A stretch of 64,000 nt of DNA from the NCBI GenBank assembly GCA_963736695.1, contig CAVTPU010000004.1, positions 2,728,001 to 2,792,000 of the forward strand, written 5' to 3'. The position numbers and the translations under genes were made by a program. How positions within the stretch are numbered: the first letter of the stretch is position 1; each line of letters opens with the position of its first letter. This document shows, one piece after another, positions 1-7,964 of the stretch. Source of the stretch: CAVTPU01 sp963736695 (GTDB lineage Bacteria; Actinomycetota; Actinomycetes; Mycobacteriales; Micromonosporaceae). The notes under the pieces are model-generated. The model was not told the DNA's origin. It worked only from the letters and a program-made list of their open reading frames with translations, and did no database searches.

Positions 1-852
1 GCGCACCATCTGCTCCGGGATCGGGTCGCGGCGACCCGATCCATCAAGTCCAAGCACATCTTTGATGTGCACGAACCCGATCACCCGACGGTTCTTCGAA
101 TGCACAACCGGAAAACGCGACCGACCTGTACGGGTGGCGAGCACCTCCAACGTCGCCGGGGTAACGGTCTCGGTGACCGTCGCCACCTCGCTCCACGGCC
201 GCATGACATCGGAGGCGACCCGATTGTGCAGGGCCAACGCGCCACTGATGCGCGCGTGGGCCTCGGGGTCGAGCAACCCTTCAGCGCGCGCCTGGGTCAC
301 CAGATGCGCCAGCTCGTCGGCGCTGTAGACGGTCTTCACCGCATCGGTCGCCTCGACACCCCAGATTCGAAGGATCTTCTTTGTGATCCACTTCATCGCC
401 GCCAACAACGGTCGGGTGGCGACGCAGAACGCGTACATCGGTCGGCCCAGCCACAACACGGCGCGTTCGGGGCCGGCCAGGGTGAGGTTCTTCGGAACCA
501 TCTCACCGATCACTGTGTGCAGGAAGACAACAAGCCCGAGCGAGAGAACGAACGCGATCGTGTGCACTGCGGCGTCTGGCACGCCGAGGCGATCCAGTGG
601 CCATGCGACGATATGGGCCAACGCCGGCTCGGCGACCGCGCCGAGGCCCAGCGAACACAACGTGATGCCGAGCTGCGCGCCTGCGATCATCAACGGAATC
701 TCGTTCATCGCCCGCAGAGCGGCTCGGGCCCGCGGTTTGGTGGCGGCCAACGGCTCGATGACCGTTCGCCTCGACGCGATGAGCGCAAACTCGCTGGCGA
801 CGAAGAACGCGTTGCCGAGCAACAACACGACCGCCAACGCGAGCTCAGCCAC
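1..852 (-). CDS. CNNM/CBS-domain hemolysin-family membrane protein (3' part beyond window)
   Basis: The minus-strand frame is open from a GTG at 852 to the window edge, so the C-terminus is missing. Its start overlaps the stop of the next gene (GTGGCTGA), which indicates translational coupling. The N-terminus begins VAELALAVVLLLGN and continues with FFVASEFALIASRR, the signature of the CNNM (DUF21) membrane domain, followed by several hydrophobic segments and the conserved EMVPKNL motif. A CBS-domain region (RSRFPVV, then IGFVHIKDVL) lies near the window edge. Family members are linked to divalent-cation (Mg2+/Co2+) transport or resistance. The pair with 845-2179 is a common actinobacterial arrangement. 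The substrate is not determinable from sequence. Confidence 0.9.
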   Translation of the reverse strand, partial: MAELALAVVLLLGNAFFVASEFALIASRRTVIEPLAATKPRARAALRAMNEIPLMIAGAQLGITLCSLGLGAVAEPALAHIVAWPLDRLGVPDAAVHTIAFVLSLGLVVFLHTVIGEMVPKNLTLAGPERAVLWLGRPMYAFCVATRPLLAAMKWITKKILRIWGVEATDAVKTVYSADELAHLVTQARAEGLLDPEAHARISGALALHNRVASDVMRPWSEVATVTETVTPATLEVLATRTGRSRFPVVHSKNRRVIGFVHIKDVLGLDGSGRRDPIPEQMVR

Positions 853-2179
853 GACCCACCTCGCCGGCTGGGGCGACGATGCGAACCTGCTCGACGCGAC
901 GCCTCTCCACCTCGATGACAGTGAACTCCCAGCCGTCCTCGCAGACTGTCTCGCCGGTGACCGGAATATGCCCGAGCCGCGCCAGCACAAACCCGGCGAG
1001 CGTCTCATAGGGTCCGTCAGGCAGCCGGAAACCGGATATGTCAGCCACCTCGTCCGACCGTGACATCCCGTCGACGATCCAGGTGCGTGCGTCACTAGGT
1101 GCCGTCACCGCAGCAGCGGCTCCCGACGGTTCAACAACCTGCAGCGTGGGGGCGACCGTGTCATATTCGTCGGCTATCTCGCCGACGAGCTCCTCGACGA
1201 GGTCTTCGAGGGTGACCACTCCGTCGGTGCCGCCATATTCGTCGACGACGATCGCCAAGTCGGCCCCGGCGGTCTGCAGAGCGAGGAGCACCCGATCAAG
1301 GTCGAGGGAATCGGGCACCAGCACCGCCGATCGGCAGACCGCCCGGACGGGGGTGGTCTCCCTCCGTTCCGGTGGCACGCCGAGCAGATCGGCGACGGTG
1401 ATCACCCCGATCACGTGATCAAGGGTCTCCTCATAGACCGGAAAACGACTGATGCCGGTGTCGGTGATCCGGGTGATCGCCGCGCACACCGTGTCGTCGG
1501 CGGCCAATCCCACCACGTCGACGCGGGGCGTCATGGCCTCCGCAGCCCGTTTCTCGCTGAAGCGGATCGTGCGCCGCAGCAGCAGTGCGGTCTCCTCCGG
1601 CAGCGCTCCCGCCTTCGCTGAATAGGCGGCGAGCAACCCGAGTTCCTCGGGCGAACGGGCGCTGGCGAGTTCGTCCTGGGGCTGCACCCCAAAGCCGCGG
1701 ACGATCGCGTTCGCCGAACCGTTGAGCAGCTGAATCAGCCAACGAAAGGCCTTGGAGAAGCCGGTCTGAAAGCCGGCTGTGCGGGTCGCGGTCGGGATCG
1801 GTCGGGCGATCGCGATGTTCTTCGGCACCAGTTCACCGAAGAGCATCGAAAACAGGGTCGCGACGATGAGCGCGAGGACTGCGGCGAGTCCGGTCTGGGC
1901 CGTGCCGCCCAGCGGCAGGATCGGGGCGATGAGCTGGGCCAGCGCGGGCTCGGCGAGATAGCCGGTGAGTAGCGCGGTGATCGTGATGCCGAGTTGCGCT
2001 CCGGAGAGCTGAAACGACAGATCCCGCACGGCGGCTCGAACCCGGACTGCCCGCATGTCACCGGTGGCCGCCTGCCGGTCCACGGCGCCACGGTCGACGG
2101 TCACAAGCGCGAACTCCGCCGCCACGAAGATCGCATTGCCTGCAGTCAATGCGATGAACGCGATCAATGGCAGCGTCAC
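845..2179 (-). CDS. CNNM/CBS-domain hemolysin-family membrane protein
   Basis: This 444-residue protein has an N-terminal CNNM domain (FVAAEFALVTVDRG, then GELVPKN) with about four membrane segments. Two CBS motifs follow (TGISRFPVYEE, VIGVITVADLL), then a C-terminal CorC_HlyC domain containing VDEYGGTDGVVTLEDLVEE. It is a paralogue of the downstream gene and is likely involved in divalent-cation efflux or homeostasis at the membrane. The GTG at 2179 has no Shine-Dalgarno sequence at normal distance. An in-frame stop lies only 27 nt upstream, so the true start must be between 2206 and 2179. A GAGGGG stretch sits a few nucleotides before an ATC codon at 2200. Confidence 0.93.
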   Translation of the reverse strand: MTLPLIAFIALTAGNAIFVAAEFALVTVDRGAVDRQAATGDMRAVRVRAAVRDLSFQLSGAQLGITITALLTGYLAEPALAQLIAPILPLGGTAQTGLAAVLALIVATLFSMLFGELVPKNIAIARPIPTATRTAGFQTGFSKAFRWLIQLLNGSANAIVRGFGVQPQDELASARSPEELGLLAAYSAKAGALPEETALLLRRTIRFSEKRAAEAMTPRVDVVGLAADDTVCAAITRITDTGISRFPVYEETLDHVIGVITVADLLGVPPERRETTPVRAVCRSAVLVPDSLDLDRVLLALQTAGADLAIVVDEYGGTDGVVTLEDLVEELVGEIADEYDTVAPTLQVVEPSGAAAAVTAPSDARTWIVDGMSRSDEVADISGFRLPDGPYETLAGFVLARLGHIPVTGETVCEDGWEFTVIEVERRRVEQVRIVAPAGEVGRG

Positions 2180-2447
2180 CGTGATCAGTTCAACGTCGAT
2201 GGCCCCTCACCTCGTCCCGGATTGTTCCACGAGCGGGGCGTGGATGTGTGCGACGCGAGTGCATGGCCGCTGGTCGCGCGCTGACTGTCGGCATCGACCT
2301 CGATCCGATGATCGCCCCACACGAGGACCATCCATCGCGGACATATTCACATCTTTGTCCATTCACTCTGACCAAATAAGGCCTTGAACAGCGAGATGAT
2401 TCACGAAATGCTATCGATCACACGGTTGCCTCGTGAGGAGGTGGACG

Positions 2448-2675
2448 ATGCGTGAATTTGCGATCGTCGCGATCGGACTCGGGATCGGCGTTGTCGTCGG
2501 TCGATTCGCGGAGCGGTCCCGCCGCGCACATCGGGACTTCATCACTGCCCGCGGCGCCTTCGAAAGAGGACGCAAGGTGATGGTCGCCGAAGGACGTAAG
2601 GCGGCGTTGGTGATCACCATGGTCGGTGTCTTCATGATTGCGATCTTCGTCGGCGCCCTCAACTGGCCACGCTGA
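2448..2675 (+). CDS. small two-segment membrane protein, unknown function
   Basis: This 75-residue protein starts at an ATG preceded at good distance by a strong GAGGAGG ribosome site. A first hydrophobic segment (about residues 4-17, IVAIGLGIGVVVG) is followed by an Arg-rich stretch (RFAERSRRAHR). A second hydrophobic segment (about 52-70, LVITMVGVFMIAIFVGAL) lies near the C-terminus. I do not recognise the family. It stands alone and convergent to the Fe-S oxidoreductase. An upstream in-frame GTG at 2433 is disfavoured because it lies within the ribosome site. Confidence 0.7.
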   Translation: MREFAIVAIGLGIGVVVGRFAERSRRAHRDFITARGAFERGRKVMVAEGRKAALVITMVGVFMIAIFVGALNWPR

Positions 2676-2722
2676 TCACCGAACGGATCGGCCCGCCGAC
2701 CGGGCTCTGGCAGCCACCGTGC

Positions 2723-4933
2723 TCAGCCAGCCTGGTCGGCGGTGATCGATCGCAGCAGCACCGTCGCCACATCGACCACCTCAACCTGGTCCCCGACCTC
2801 GCCACTGGCTCGCTTGGCGGTCACGCCGTCGGCGAGCATGGTGAGGCAGAACGGGCACGCCGCGACGACGGTCTGCGCACCGGTCGCGACTGCTTCCTCC
2901 ACCCGCTCGATGTTGATGCGCTTGCCGATGCGCTCCTCAATCCACATTCGGGCGCCGCCGGCACCACAGCAGAAGGACCGCTCGGCGAAACGGTCCATCT
3001 CCGTCACCCCGGAGGCCGTGCTGCCACCAGCAGTGCCGCCGCCAGCAGCGGCGGCCAGCAGCTCTCGGGGCGCGGTGAAGACCCGGTTGTGTCGGCCGAG
3101 ATAACACGGGTCGTGATATGTCAATCCACCCTCGATAGGCCGCACCGGGGTGAGCGCGCCTGAGCTCACCAGTTGGGCGAGCAGCTGGGTGTGGTGCAGC
3201 ACCGTGAACTCCCCGCCCAGCTGACCATATTCATTGGCGAGGGTGTTGAAACAGTGCGCGCAGGTCGCCACGATCGTGCGCCGGTGGCGAGGACGATCGC
3301 CGAAGGCCGCGTTGAGTGTCTCCACGTTCTGCTGGGCCTGCATCTGGAAGAGAAACTCGTTGCCCAACCGGCGGGCGGGGTCACCAGTGCACGTCTCGCC
3401 GTTGCCCAACACGGCGAACGCGACGCCGGCTTCGTGCAGCAGCGTGGCGACGGCCCGGGTGGTCTTCTTGGCCCGATCTTCGAACGCCCCGGCGCACCCC
3501 ACCCAGAAGAGATACTCGAACTCGTCGGCCGCACCGCCCGCACCGACGCGGGGAACATCGAATGGCAGGCCTTTGGTCCAGTCCTCGCGCGTGTTGGGCG
3601 GCGCCCCCCACGGATTGCCCTTGTTCTCCAGGTTGCGCAGCATCACGCTGGCCTCGCTGGGGAAGTTCGACTCGATGAGTACCTGATAGCGCCGCATGTC
3701 GACGATATGGTCTACGTGTTCAATGTCGACCGGGCACTGCTCGACGCACGCCCCACACGTGGTGCATGACCACAACGCGTCCGGGTCGATGACCCCTCGC
3801 GAGGCGGCGTCGCCGATGAGTGGGCGCTCGGCCTCGGCGAGGGCCGCGGCCGGCACCCCCGCGAGTTGCTCCGCAGTCGCCTTCTCGGTGCCGTCGGCGG
3901 TCTTTCCCCCACCGGCGAGCAGATATGGCGCCTTGGCGTGGGCATGGTCGCGCAGCGACAGCATGATGAGTTTGGGCGACAGCGGCTTGCCGGTGTTCCA
4001 CGCGGGGCACTGCGACTGGCACCGACCGCACTCGGTGCAGGTGGTGAAGTCGAGCAGCCCCTTCCAGGTGAACTGTTCGACGGCTGCCACGCCGAACTGG
4101 TCCTTTTCGGGATCGGCCTGCTCGAAGTCGAGCGGCGAGCCCTGACTCATCATCGGACGTAGCGGCCCAAGCGCCGGCAGCCGAGTCGCCGTGCGCTTGA
4201 AATAGATGTTGAAGAACGCGGCGAACCGGTGCCACGCGACGCCCATGGTGACGTTGAGGGAGATCACGATCACCCACGTCATGGAGACCAAGATCTTGGC
4301 GAGCGCAATGAGGCTGATCGCCGCCGTGCTCGCCGGCAGAAGATCACCAAAGGCGTGGCTCACCGGAGCCGCCCAGACCGGCCAGGGCAGGTCGCCGTCG
4401 GCGGCCTTCAACCCACGGATCACGAGGCCGAGGACCATGACGAGCAGGATGACCCACTCGACGAAATAGCCCTGCCACATTGTCGAGCCGGTAAACCGCG
4501 ACAGGCGGGCGGGCCGCCGTCCCGGCCGGTTGATCAGGCGGACCGCCATGAGATAGACGATCGCGACGACACCGAAGACGCTGAGCCATTCGGTGACGAG
4601 ACCGAAGACGGCCCACCGCACGACCGGCAGTTCCCCCGTGGGGAAGGCCACCTCGGCATAGGCCTCGAGCACCAGCGAGGACAGGACGAGGAAACCCACC
4701 ATCACCAGCCAGTGGGCGGCCCCCACCCAGGTCCATTTGAACATGCGGGTGTGGCCGAAGATCTCGGTGAGCATCGTGCGGGTGCGCTCACCACGCCGGT
4801 CGAAGCGCTCCGGATCGGGCTGTCCGAGGCGGATCACGGCGACCATCCGGGCGACAGCTCGCCACGCGAGCCACGCCGCGACGACGGTGATCGCCGCCGC
4901 GATCACCGTCGAAACGATCTGCACCACACCCAT
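2723..4933 (-). CDS. membrane-bound Fe-S oxidoreductase (heterodisulfide-reductase-like, CCG domains)
   Basis: This 736-residue protein starts with several transmembrane helices (about residues 5-240) resembling a cytochrome-b/NarI-like membrane anchor. Two [4Fe-4S] ferredoxin motifs follow: CTECGRCQSQCP (about 296-307) and CTTCGACVEQCP (about 389-400). Two cysteine-rich CCG domains complete it, seen as HDPCYLGRHN and CCGAGGARMW (about 653-662). The order matches the large actinobacterial Fe-S-binding reductases related to GlpC/HdrD. It probably passes electrons from a cytosolic donor to quinone at the membrane, but the substrate is unknown. The start is the first Met before the initial hydrophobic helix. 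Confidence 0.9.
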   Translation of the reverse strand: MGVVQIVSTVIAAAITVVAAWLAWRAVARMVAVIRLGQPDPERFDRRGERTRTMLTEIFGHTRMFKWTWVGAAHWLVMVGFLVLSSLVLEAYAEVAFPTGELPVVRWAVFGLVTEWLSVFGVVAIVYLMAVRLINRPGRRPARLSRFTGSTMWQGYFVEWVILLVMVLGLVIRGLKAADGDLPWPVWAAPVSHAFGDLLPASTAAISLIALAKILVSMTWVIVISLNVTMGVAWHRFAAFFNIYFKRTATRLPALGPLRPMMSQGSPLDFEQADPEKDQFGVAAVEQFTWKGLLDFTTCTECGRCQSQCPAWNTGKPLSPKLIMLSLRDHAHAKAPYLLAGGGKTADGTEKATAEQLAGVPAAALAEAERPLIGDAASRGVIDPDALWSCTTCGACVEQCPVDIEHVDHIVDMRRYQVLIESNFPSEASVMLRNLENKGNPWGAPPNTREDWTKGLPFDVPRVGAGGAADEFEYLFWVGCAGAFEDRAKKTTRAVATLLHEAGVAFAVLGNGETCTGDPARRLGNEFLFQMQAQQNVETLNAAFGDRPRHRRTIVATCAHCFNTLANEYGQLGGEFTVLHHTQLLAQLVSSGALTPVRPIEGGLTYHDPCYLGRHNRVFTAPRELLAAAAGGGTAGGSTASGVTEMDRFAERSFCCGAGGARMWIEERIGKRINIERVEEAVATGAQTVVAACPFCLTMLADGVTAKRASGEVGDQVEVVDVATVLLRSITADQAG

Positions 4934-5076
4934 GTGGCCGCTCCCTGTCCATGATCGCGCCAGCGCCCGGCGGCTGGTTCGAGCCTAAGGCCTCAGGTTA
5001 CCAGCGGGTAACGTGAGCCGGGTCGTCGCCGTCGCCGGCTGCGGCCGTACCCATGGGGCCGTCAACGACCGGCGCG

Positions 5077-5361
5077 CTAACGCCACTTCGTCAACAGCAC
5101 CAGGGACGCGACCATCGCCCCGAAACCGATCGCCAGGTTCCAATAGCCAAGCTCGGCCAGGAAAGCGAACGAATCGCCCAATTCGAAGAATTGGCCGGTG
5201 AGGTAGTAGAGCACCAACCACAGGATGGAGAAGACGATCAACGCCACCGCGGTCGCGGGGACCCAGGTTGGGCTGGGCTTCTTCGCCGCTGCGGTCGTCT
5301 GTGGCCGCAGCTCAGCTGGCGGCGTGTAGACCTTCTTCTTACGGACTGAGGATTTGGGCAC
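5077..5361 (-). CDS. crgA: cell division protein CrgA
   Basis: This 94-residue protein begins with a basic N-terminus (VPKSSVRKKKVYTPP) and has two transmembrane helices (about residues 36-53 and 74-92) separated by a short loop. The GTG start at 5361 is preceded by CAGGAG; the longer upstream frame has no family similarity. CrgA is an actinobacterial membrane protein that coordinates septum formation with FtsZ, FtsI and PbpA. It lies divergent to the DUF881 and sortase genes and close to the pknA/pknB/pbpA/rodA cluster, the standard actinobacterial setting. Confidence 0.95.
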   Translation of the reverse strand: MPKSSVRKKKVYTPPAELRPQTTAAAKKPSPTWVPATAVALIVFSILWLVLYYLTGQFFELGDSFAFLAELGYWNLAIGFGAMVASLVLLTKWR

Positions 5362-5471
5362 AACGCACTCCTGATCGACATCGGCGCCAATCTTCAAGCT
5401 CACCCGGTGTGACCCTGAATAATGGTCGCGTGCAAGAGTAGTCAAAACTACGGGTCGGCGCAGGAGGGGGC

Positions 5472-6272
5472 GTGGCGGAGAACACATCCGCTAGAAGATC
5501 ACTGTGGCGGGGGACACTACGTCGAATCGGACGTTGGGCCCATTCCCATCACGGGCGCTGGTCGGTCCTCGTTCCCCTGATAGCCGCGCTCGCGGGCCTG
5601 CTCTTCACCACCACCGCGCACACCGCCGCCGGCACCAACCTGCGCGATGATCGCCGGCTCGAGCTGTCGAGACTCATCGCCGAACGAAACCGTCAGATCA
5701 ACACCGAGACGGCCGAAGCCACCAGGCTGGCCGACGAGATCAACGATCGCACCCGTGACCAGGCCAGATCCGATAGCCGAATCCGGGAGCAACAGATCCG
5801 CGTCGATGACACCCTGCTGGCGGCGGGCTTCACCGGCCTGCGCGGGCCAGGCGTCACGGTCGTCCTCAACGACGCGCCCCGGCGCCCGGATGGGTCGTTG
5901 CCCACCGGTGCTCGACCCGACGACGTCATCGTGCACCAGCAGGACGTCCAGTCTGTCGTCAACGCGCTGTGGGCAGGCGGAGCCGAGGCGATGACGATCG
6001 AGGGGATCCGGGTCATCTCCACCAGCGCGGTGCGGTGCGTCGGCAACACCCTGTTGTTGCACGGCCAAGTCTTCTCCCCACCCTTCGACATCGCCGCCAT
6101 CGGCGACCCCAACACGATGATGGCCGCACTCGATGCCGACACCGGCGTGCAGTCGTTTCGCGATGCGGCGCAGGCCTGGGGCCTGGAGTTCGTCGCACAC
6201 CGACAGTCCCAGGTGATCGCCGAGCCATATCCGGGTTCGGTCGCCCTGACGTTCGCGACTCCGGCGGCATGA
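5472..6272 (+). CDS. DUF881 family membrane-anchored protein
   Basis: This 266-residue protein has an N-terminal signal anchor (about 28-47), then a predicted coiled coil (LSRLIAERNRQINTETAEA onwards), then the DUF881 domain containing GLRGPGVTVVLNDAP and VNALWAGGAEAMTIEG. DUF881 proteins recur beside crgA and near division genes in actinobacteria. Their exact role is not settled, though a division or envelope role is inferred from context. The GTG start follows a GGAGGGGG ribosome site. The stop overlaps the ATG of the sortase gene. Confidence 0.9.
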   Translation: MAENTSARRSLWRGTLRRIGRWAHSHHGRWSVLVPLIAALAGLLFTTTAHTAAGTNLRDDRRLELSRLIAERNRQINTETAEATRLADEINDRTRDQARSDSRIREQQIRVDDTLLAAGFTGLRGPGVTVVLNDAPRRPDGSLPTGARPDDVIVHQQDVQSVVNALWAGGAEAMTIEGIRVISTSAVRCVGNTLLLHGQVFSPPFDIAAIGDPNTMMAALDADTGVQSFRDAAQAWGLEFVAHRQSQVIAEPYPGSVALTFATPAA

Positions 6273-7045
6273 TGGAGTCGCCAGAACTGACCGACCCACC
6301 CGTACGCCCAGATCTGCCGGCCACCGTCGATGTGCCGCAGCCCCTTCCCGACCGGCCCACGCGCGGGCGACTGCGGACGGCCCTGCACGTCACGGGCGAG
6401 TTGATGATCACCTTTGGGCTGATCCTGCTTCTTTTCGCCGCATATGAGGTGTGGGGTAAGGCTGCGATCGTCGCCGGACACCAGCGAGACCTCGACTCGC
6501 AGCTCAGCCGAGAATGGGCGGACCCAGGGGCGACCCCCAGCGGAACACCTCAGCCGGGCGCGACCCCGGCGGCTCCGCCCCCGCCCCCGCCGGGTTGGGC
6601 GATCGCCCGCCTCTATGTGCCACGACTGCACAAACACTGGGTCGTCGTGGAGGGTGTCAACCAAGCCGACATCACTTATGCGCCCGGACACTATCCGAAG
6701 ACTGCCGGACCCGGGCAGGTCGGCAATTTCGCCATCGCCGGTCACCGGAACCCGGCGATCTTCTGGGATCTCGACCGAACCACACGCGGCGACGTCATCG
6801 TCGTCGAGACTCGGTCCAGCTTCTACTCCTACGAGGTCACGGACGTCCGAATCGTGGCGCCGACCGCAGTCGAGGTGGTCGCCCCGGTTCCGGGAAGACC
6901 GGGTGTTCGCGCGAAGTCCGCGATGCTCACCCTCACGACGTGCAACCCCAAGTGGGACAACTACGAACGGCTCATCGTTCACGCGAAACTTCGCCAGGCC
7001 AGCCCCCGGTCTGCAGGCCCACCTCCGGAGATCAAGGGAGAATAG
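6269..7045 (+). CDS. class E sortase
   Basis: The protein has 258 residues. It shows a proline-rich cytoplasmic N-terminus, one transmembrane helix (about 45-65), a Pro/Gly-rich spacer and a sortase domain. Catalytic residues are visible: His159 (in AGHRNP), Cys225 (in TLTTCNPKWD) and Arg234 (in NYERL). The TLTTC sequence and the position beside crgA and pabA fit class E (SrtE), a transpeptidase that anchors LAxTG-type surface proteins to peptidoglycan. The ATG overlaps the stop of the DUF881 gene, so the two are translationally coupled. No LPxTG or LAxTG substrate lies next to it. Confidence 0.93.
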   Translation: MMESPELTDPPVRPDLPATVDVPQPLPDRPTRGRLRTALHVTGELMITFGLILLLFAAYEVWGKAAIVAGHQRDLDSQLSREWADPGATPSGTPQPGATPAAPPPPPPGWAIARLYVPRLHKHWVVVEGVNQADITYAPGHYPKTAGPGQVGNFAIAGHRNPAIFWDLDRTTRGDVIVVETRSSFYSYEVTDVRIVAPTAVEVVAPVPGRPGVRAKSAMLTLTTCNPKWDNYERLIVHAKLRQASPRSAGPPPEIKGE

Positions 7046-7046
7046 A

Positions 7047-7211
7047 GTGTATGGGTGGATCTGGCGGCGGATACCGTTCGGCTTCGGCGGCAAACTGCTC
7101 GTGTCAGCACTGCTGATTGGGGCGACCGTCACCGCGCTGTGGTTCTGGGGCTTTCCTGCCGCAGAGCCCTTGCTGCCCTTCGACGACGTGCAGGTCGGCG
7201 ACGGCGGATAG
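7047..7211 (+). CDS. small single-pass membrane protein
   Basis: This 54-residue reading frame starts at a GTG two bases after the sortase stop. A GGGAGAA ribosome site overlaps the end of the sortase gene. It has a basic N-terminus (VYGWIWRRIPFGFGGK), one transmembrane helix (about 17-36, LLVSALLIGATVTALWFWGF) and an acidic outer tail ending DDVQVGDGG. Similar tiny proteins are often found between sortase and pabA in this neighbourhood in actinomycetes. The function is unknown. Tight spacing argues for cotranscription with the sortase. Confidence 0.75.
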   Translation: MYGWIWRRIPFGFGGKLLVSALLIGATVTALWFWGFPAAEPLLPFDDVQVGDGG

Positions 7212-7258
7212 ACCCGACCGACGTTCGGTCACCGGCGATAGGGAAGTGAGCGTCTCCC

Positions 7259-7906
7259 GTGAAGATGTTGGTCATCGACAACTATGACTCATTTGTCTAT
7301 AACCTGGTTCACTATCTCGGGCAACTCGGGGTGAGCTGCGAGATTCACCGCAATGACAAGATCACAGTGGCCGAGGTCGGCCGGCTTGCACCCGCTGGCA
7401 TCTTGCTCTCCCCTGGCCCAGGAACTCCCGAACACGCTGGCGTGATGCCCAAACTCATCACGTCCTATGTCGGAAAGATTCCACTTTTCGGCGTCTGTCT
7501 CGGCCATCAGGGAATCGCGGAGGCGTTCGGCGCGGTCGTCTCCCGAGCCCCCGAGCTGCTGCACGGCAAGACCTCGTTGGTCACCCACTCGGGAGTTGGT
7601 GTGCTGCGCGGCCTTCCAGATCCGTTGACCGCCACCCGCTATCACTCACTCACCGTTGACGAGCAGACTCTGCCTGACGAGATCGAAGTGACCGCACGCA
7701 CCGTGGACTCGGGTCTGGTGATGGGGTTGCGGCACCGCACGCTCCCCGTGGAGGGCGTGCAGTTTCACCCCGAATCGGTGCTCACTCAAGGCGGCCACCT
7801 CATCATGGCCAACTGGCTCGCGAGCTGCGGCTTCCCGCAGGCACTCGAGGTGGCGCCGGAGCTGATGGCCGAGGTCGAGGCGCGGCGGGTCACCGCCTTC
7901 GCCTAA
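7259..7906 (+). CDS. pabA: aminodeoxychorismate/anthranilate synthase glutamine amidotransferase subunit
   Basis: This 215-residue class I glutamine amidotransferase shows LSPGPGTPEHAG, the nucleophile motif GVCLGHQ (Cys80) and the GVQFHPES His/Glu motif near the C-terminus. It supplies ammonia from glutamine for 4-amino-4-deoxychorismate (folate) or anthranilate (Trp) synthesis. Its position beside pknB matches the pabA/trpG gene of other actinobacteria, where one amidotransferase may serve both pathways. GTG 7259 and ATG 7265 are both possible starts. No partner synthase component I is present here. Confidence 0.93.
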   Translation: MKMLVIDNYDSFVYNLVHYLGQLGVSCEIHRNDKITVAEVGRLAPAGILLSPGPGTPEHAGVMPKLITSYVGKIPLFGVCLGHQGIAEAFGAVVSRAPELLHGKTSLVTHSGVGVLRGLPDPLTATRYHSLTVDEQTLPDEIEVTARTVDSGLVMGLRHRTLPVEGVQFHPESVLTQGGHLIMANWLASCGFPQALEVAPELMAEVEARRVTAFA

Positions 7907-7964
7907 CCCCGGCCGCGATCACTCGTCAAATGTCATGTCGGCATCCCCGGCACCCGCCCGACCG

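Noticed and set aside
5693..7132. 479-codon minus-strand frame opposite the DUF881 and sortase genes
   Set aside because: Spans two well-supported plus-strand genes and has no recognisable features.
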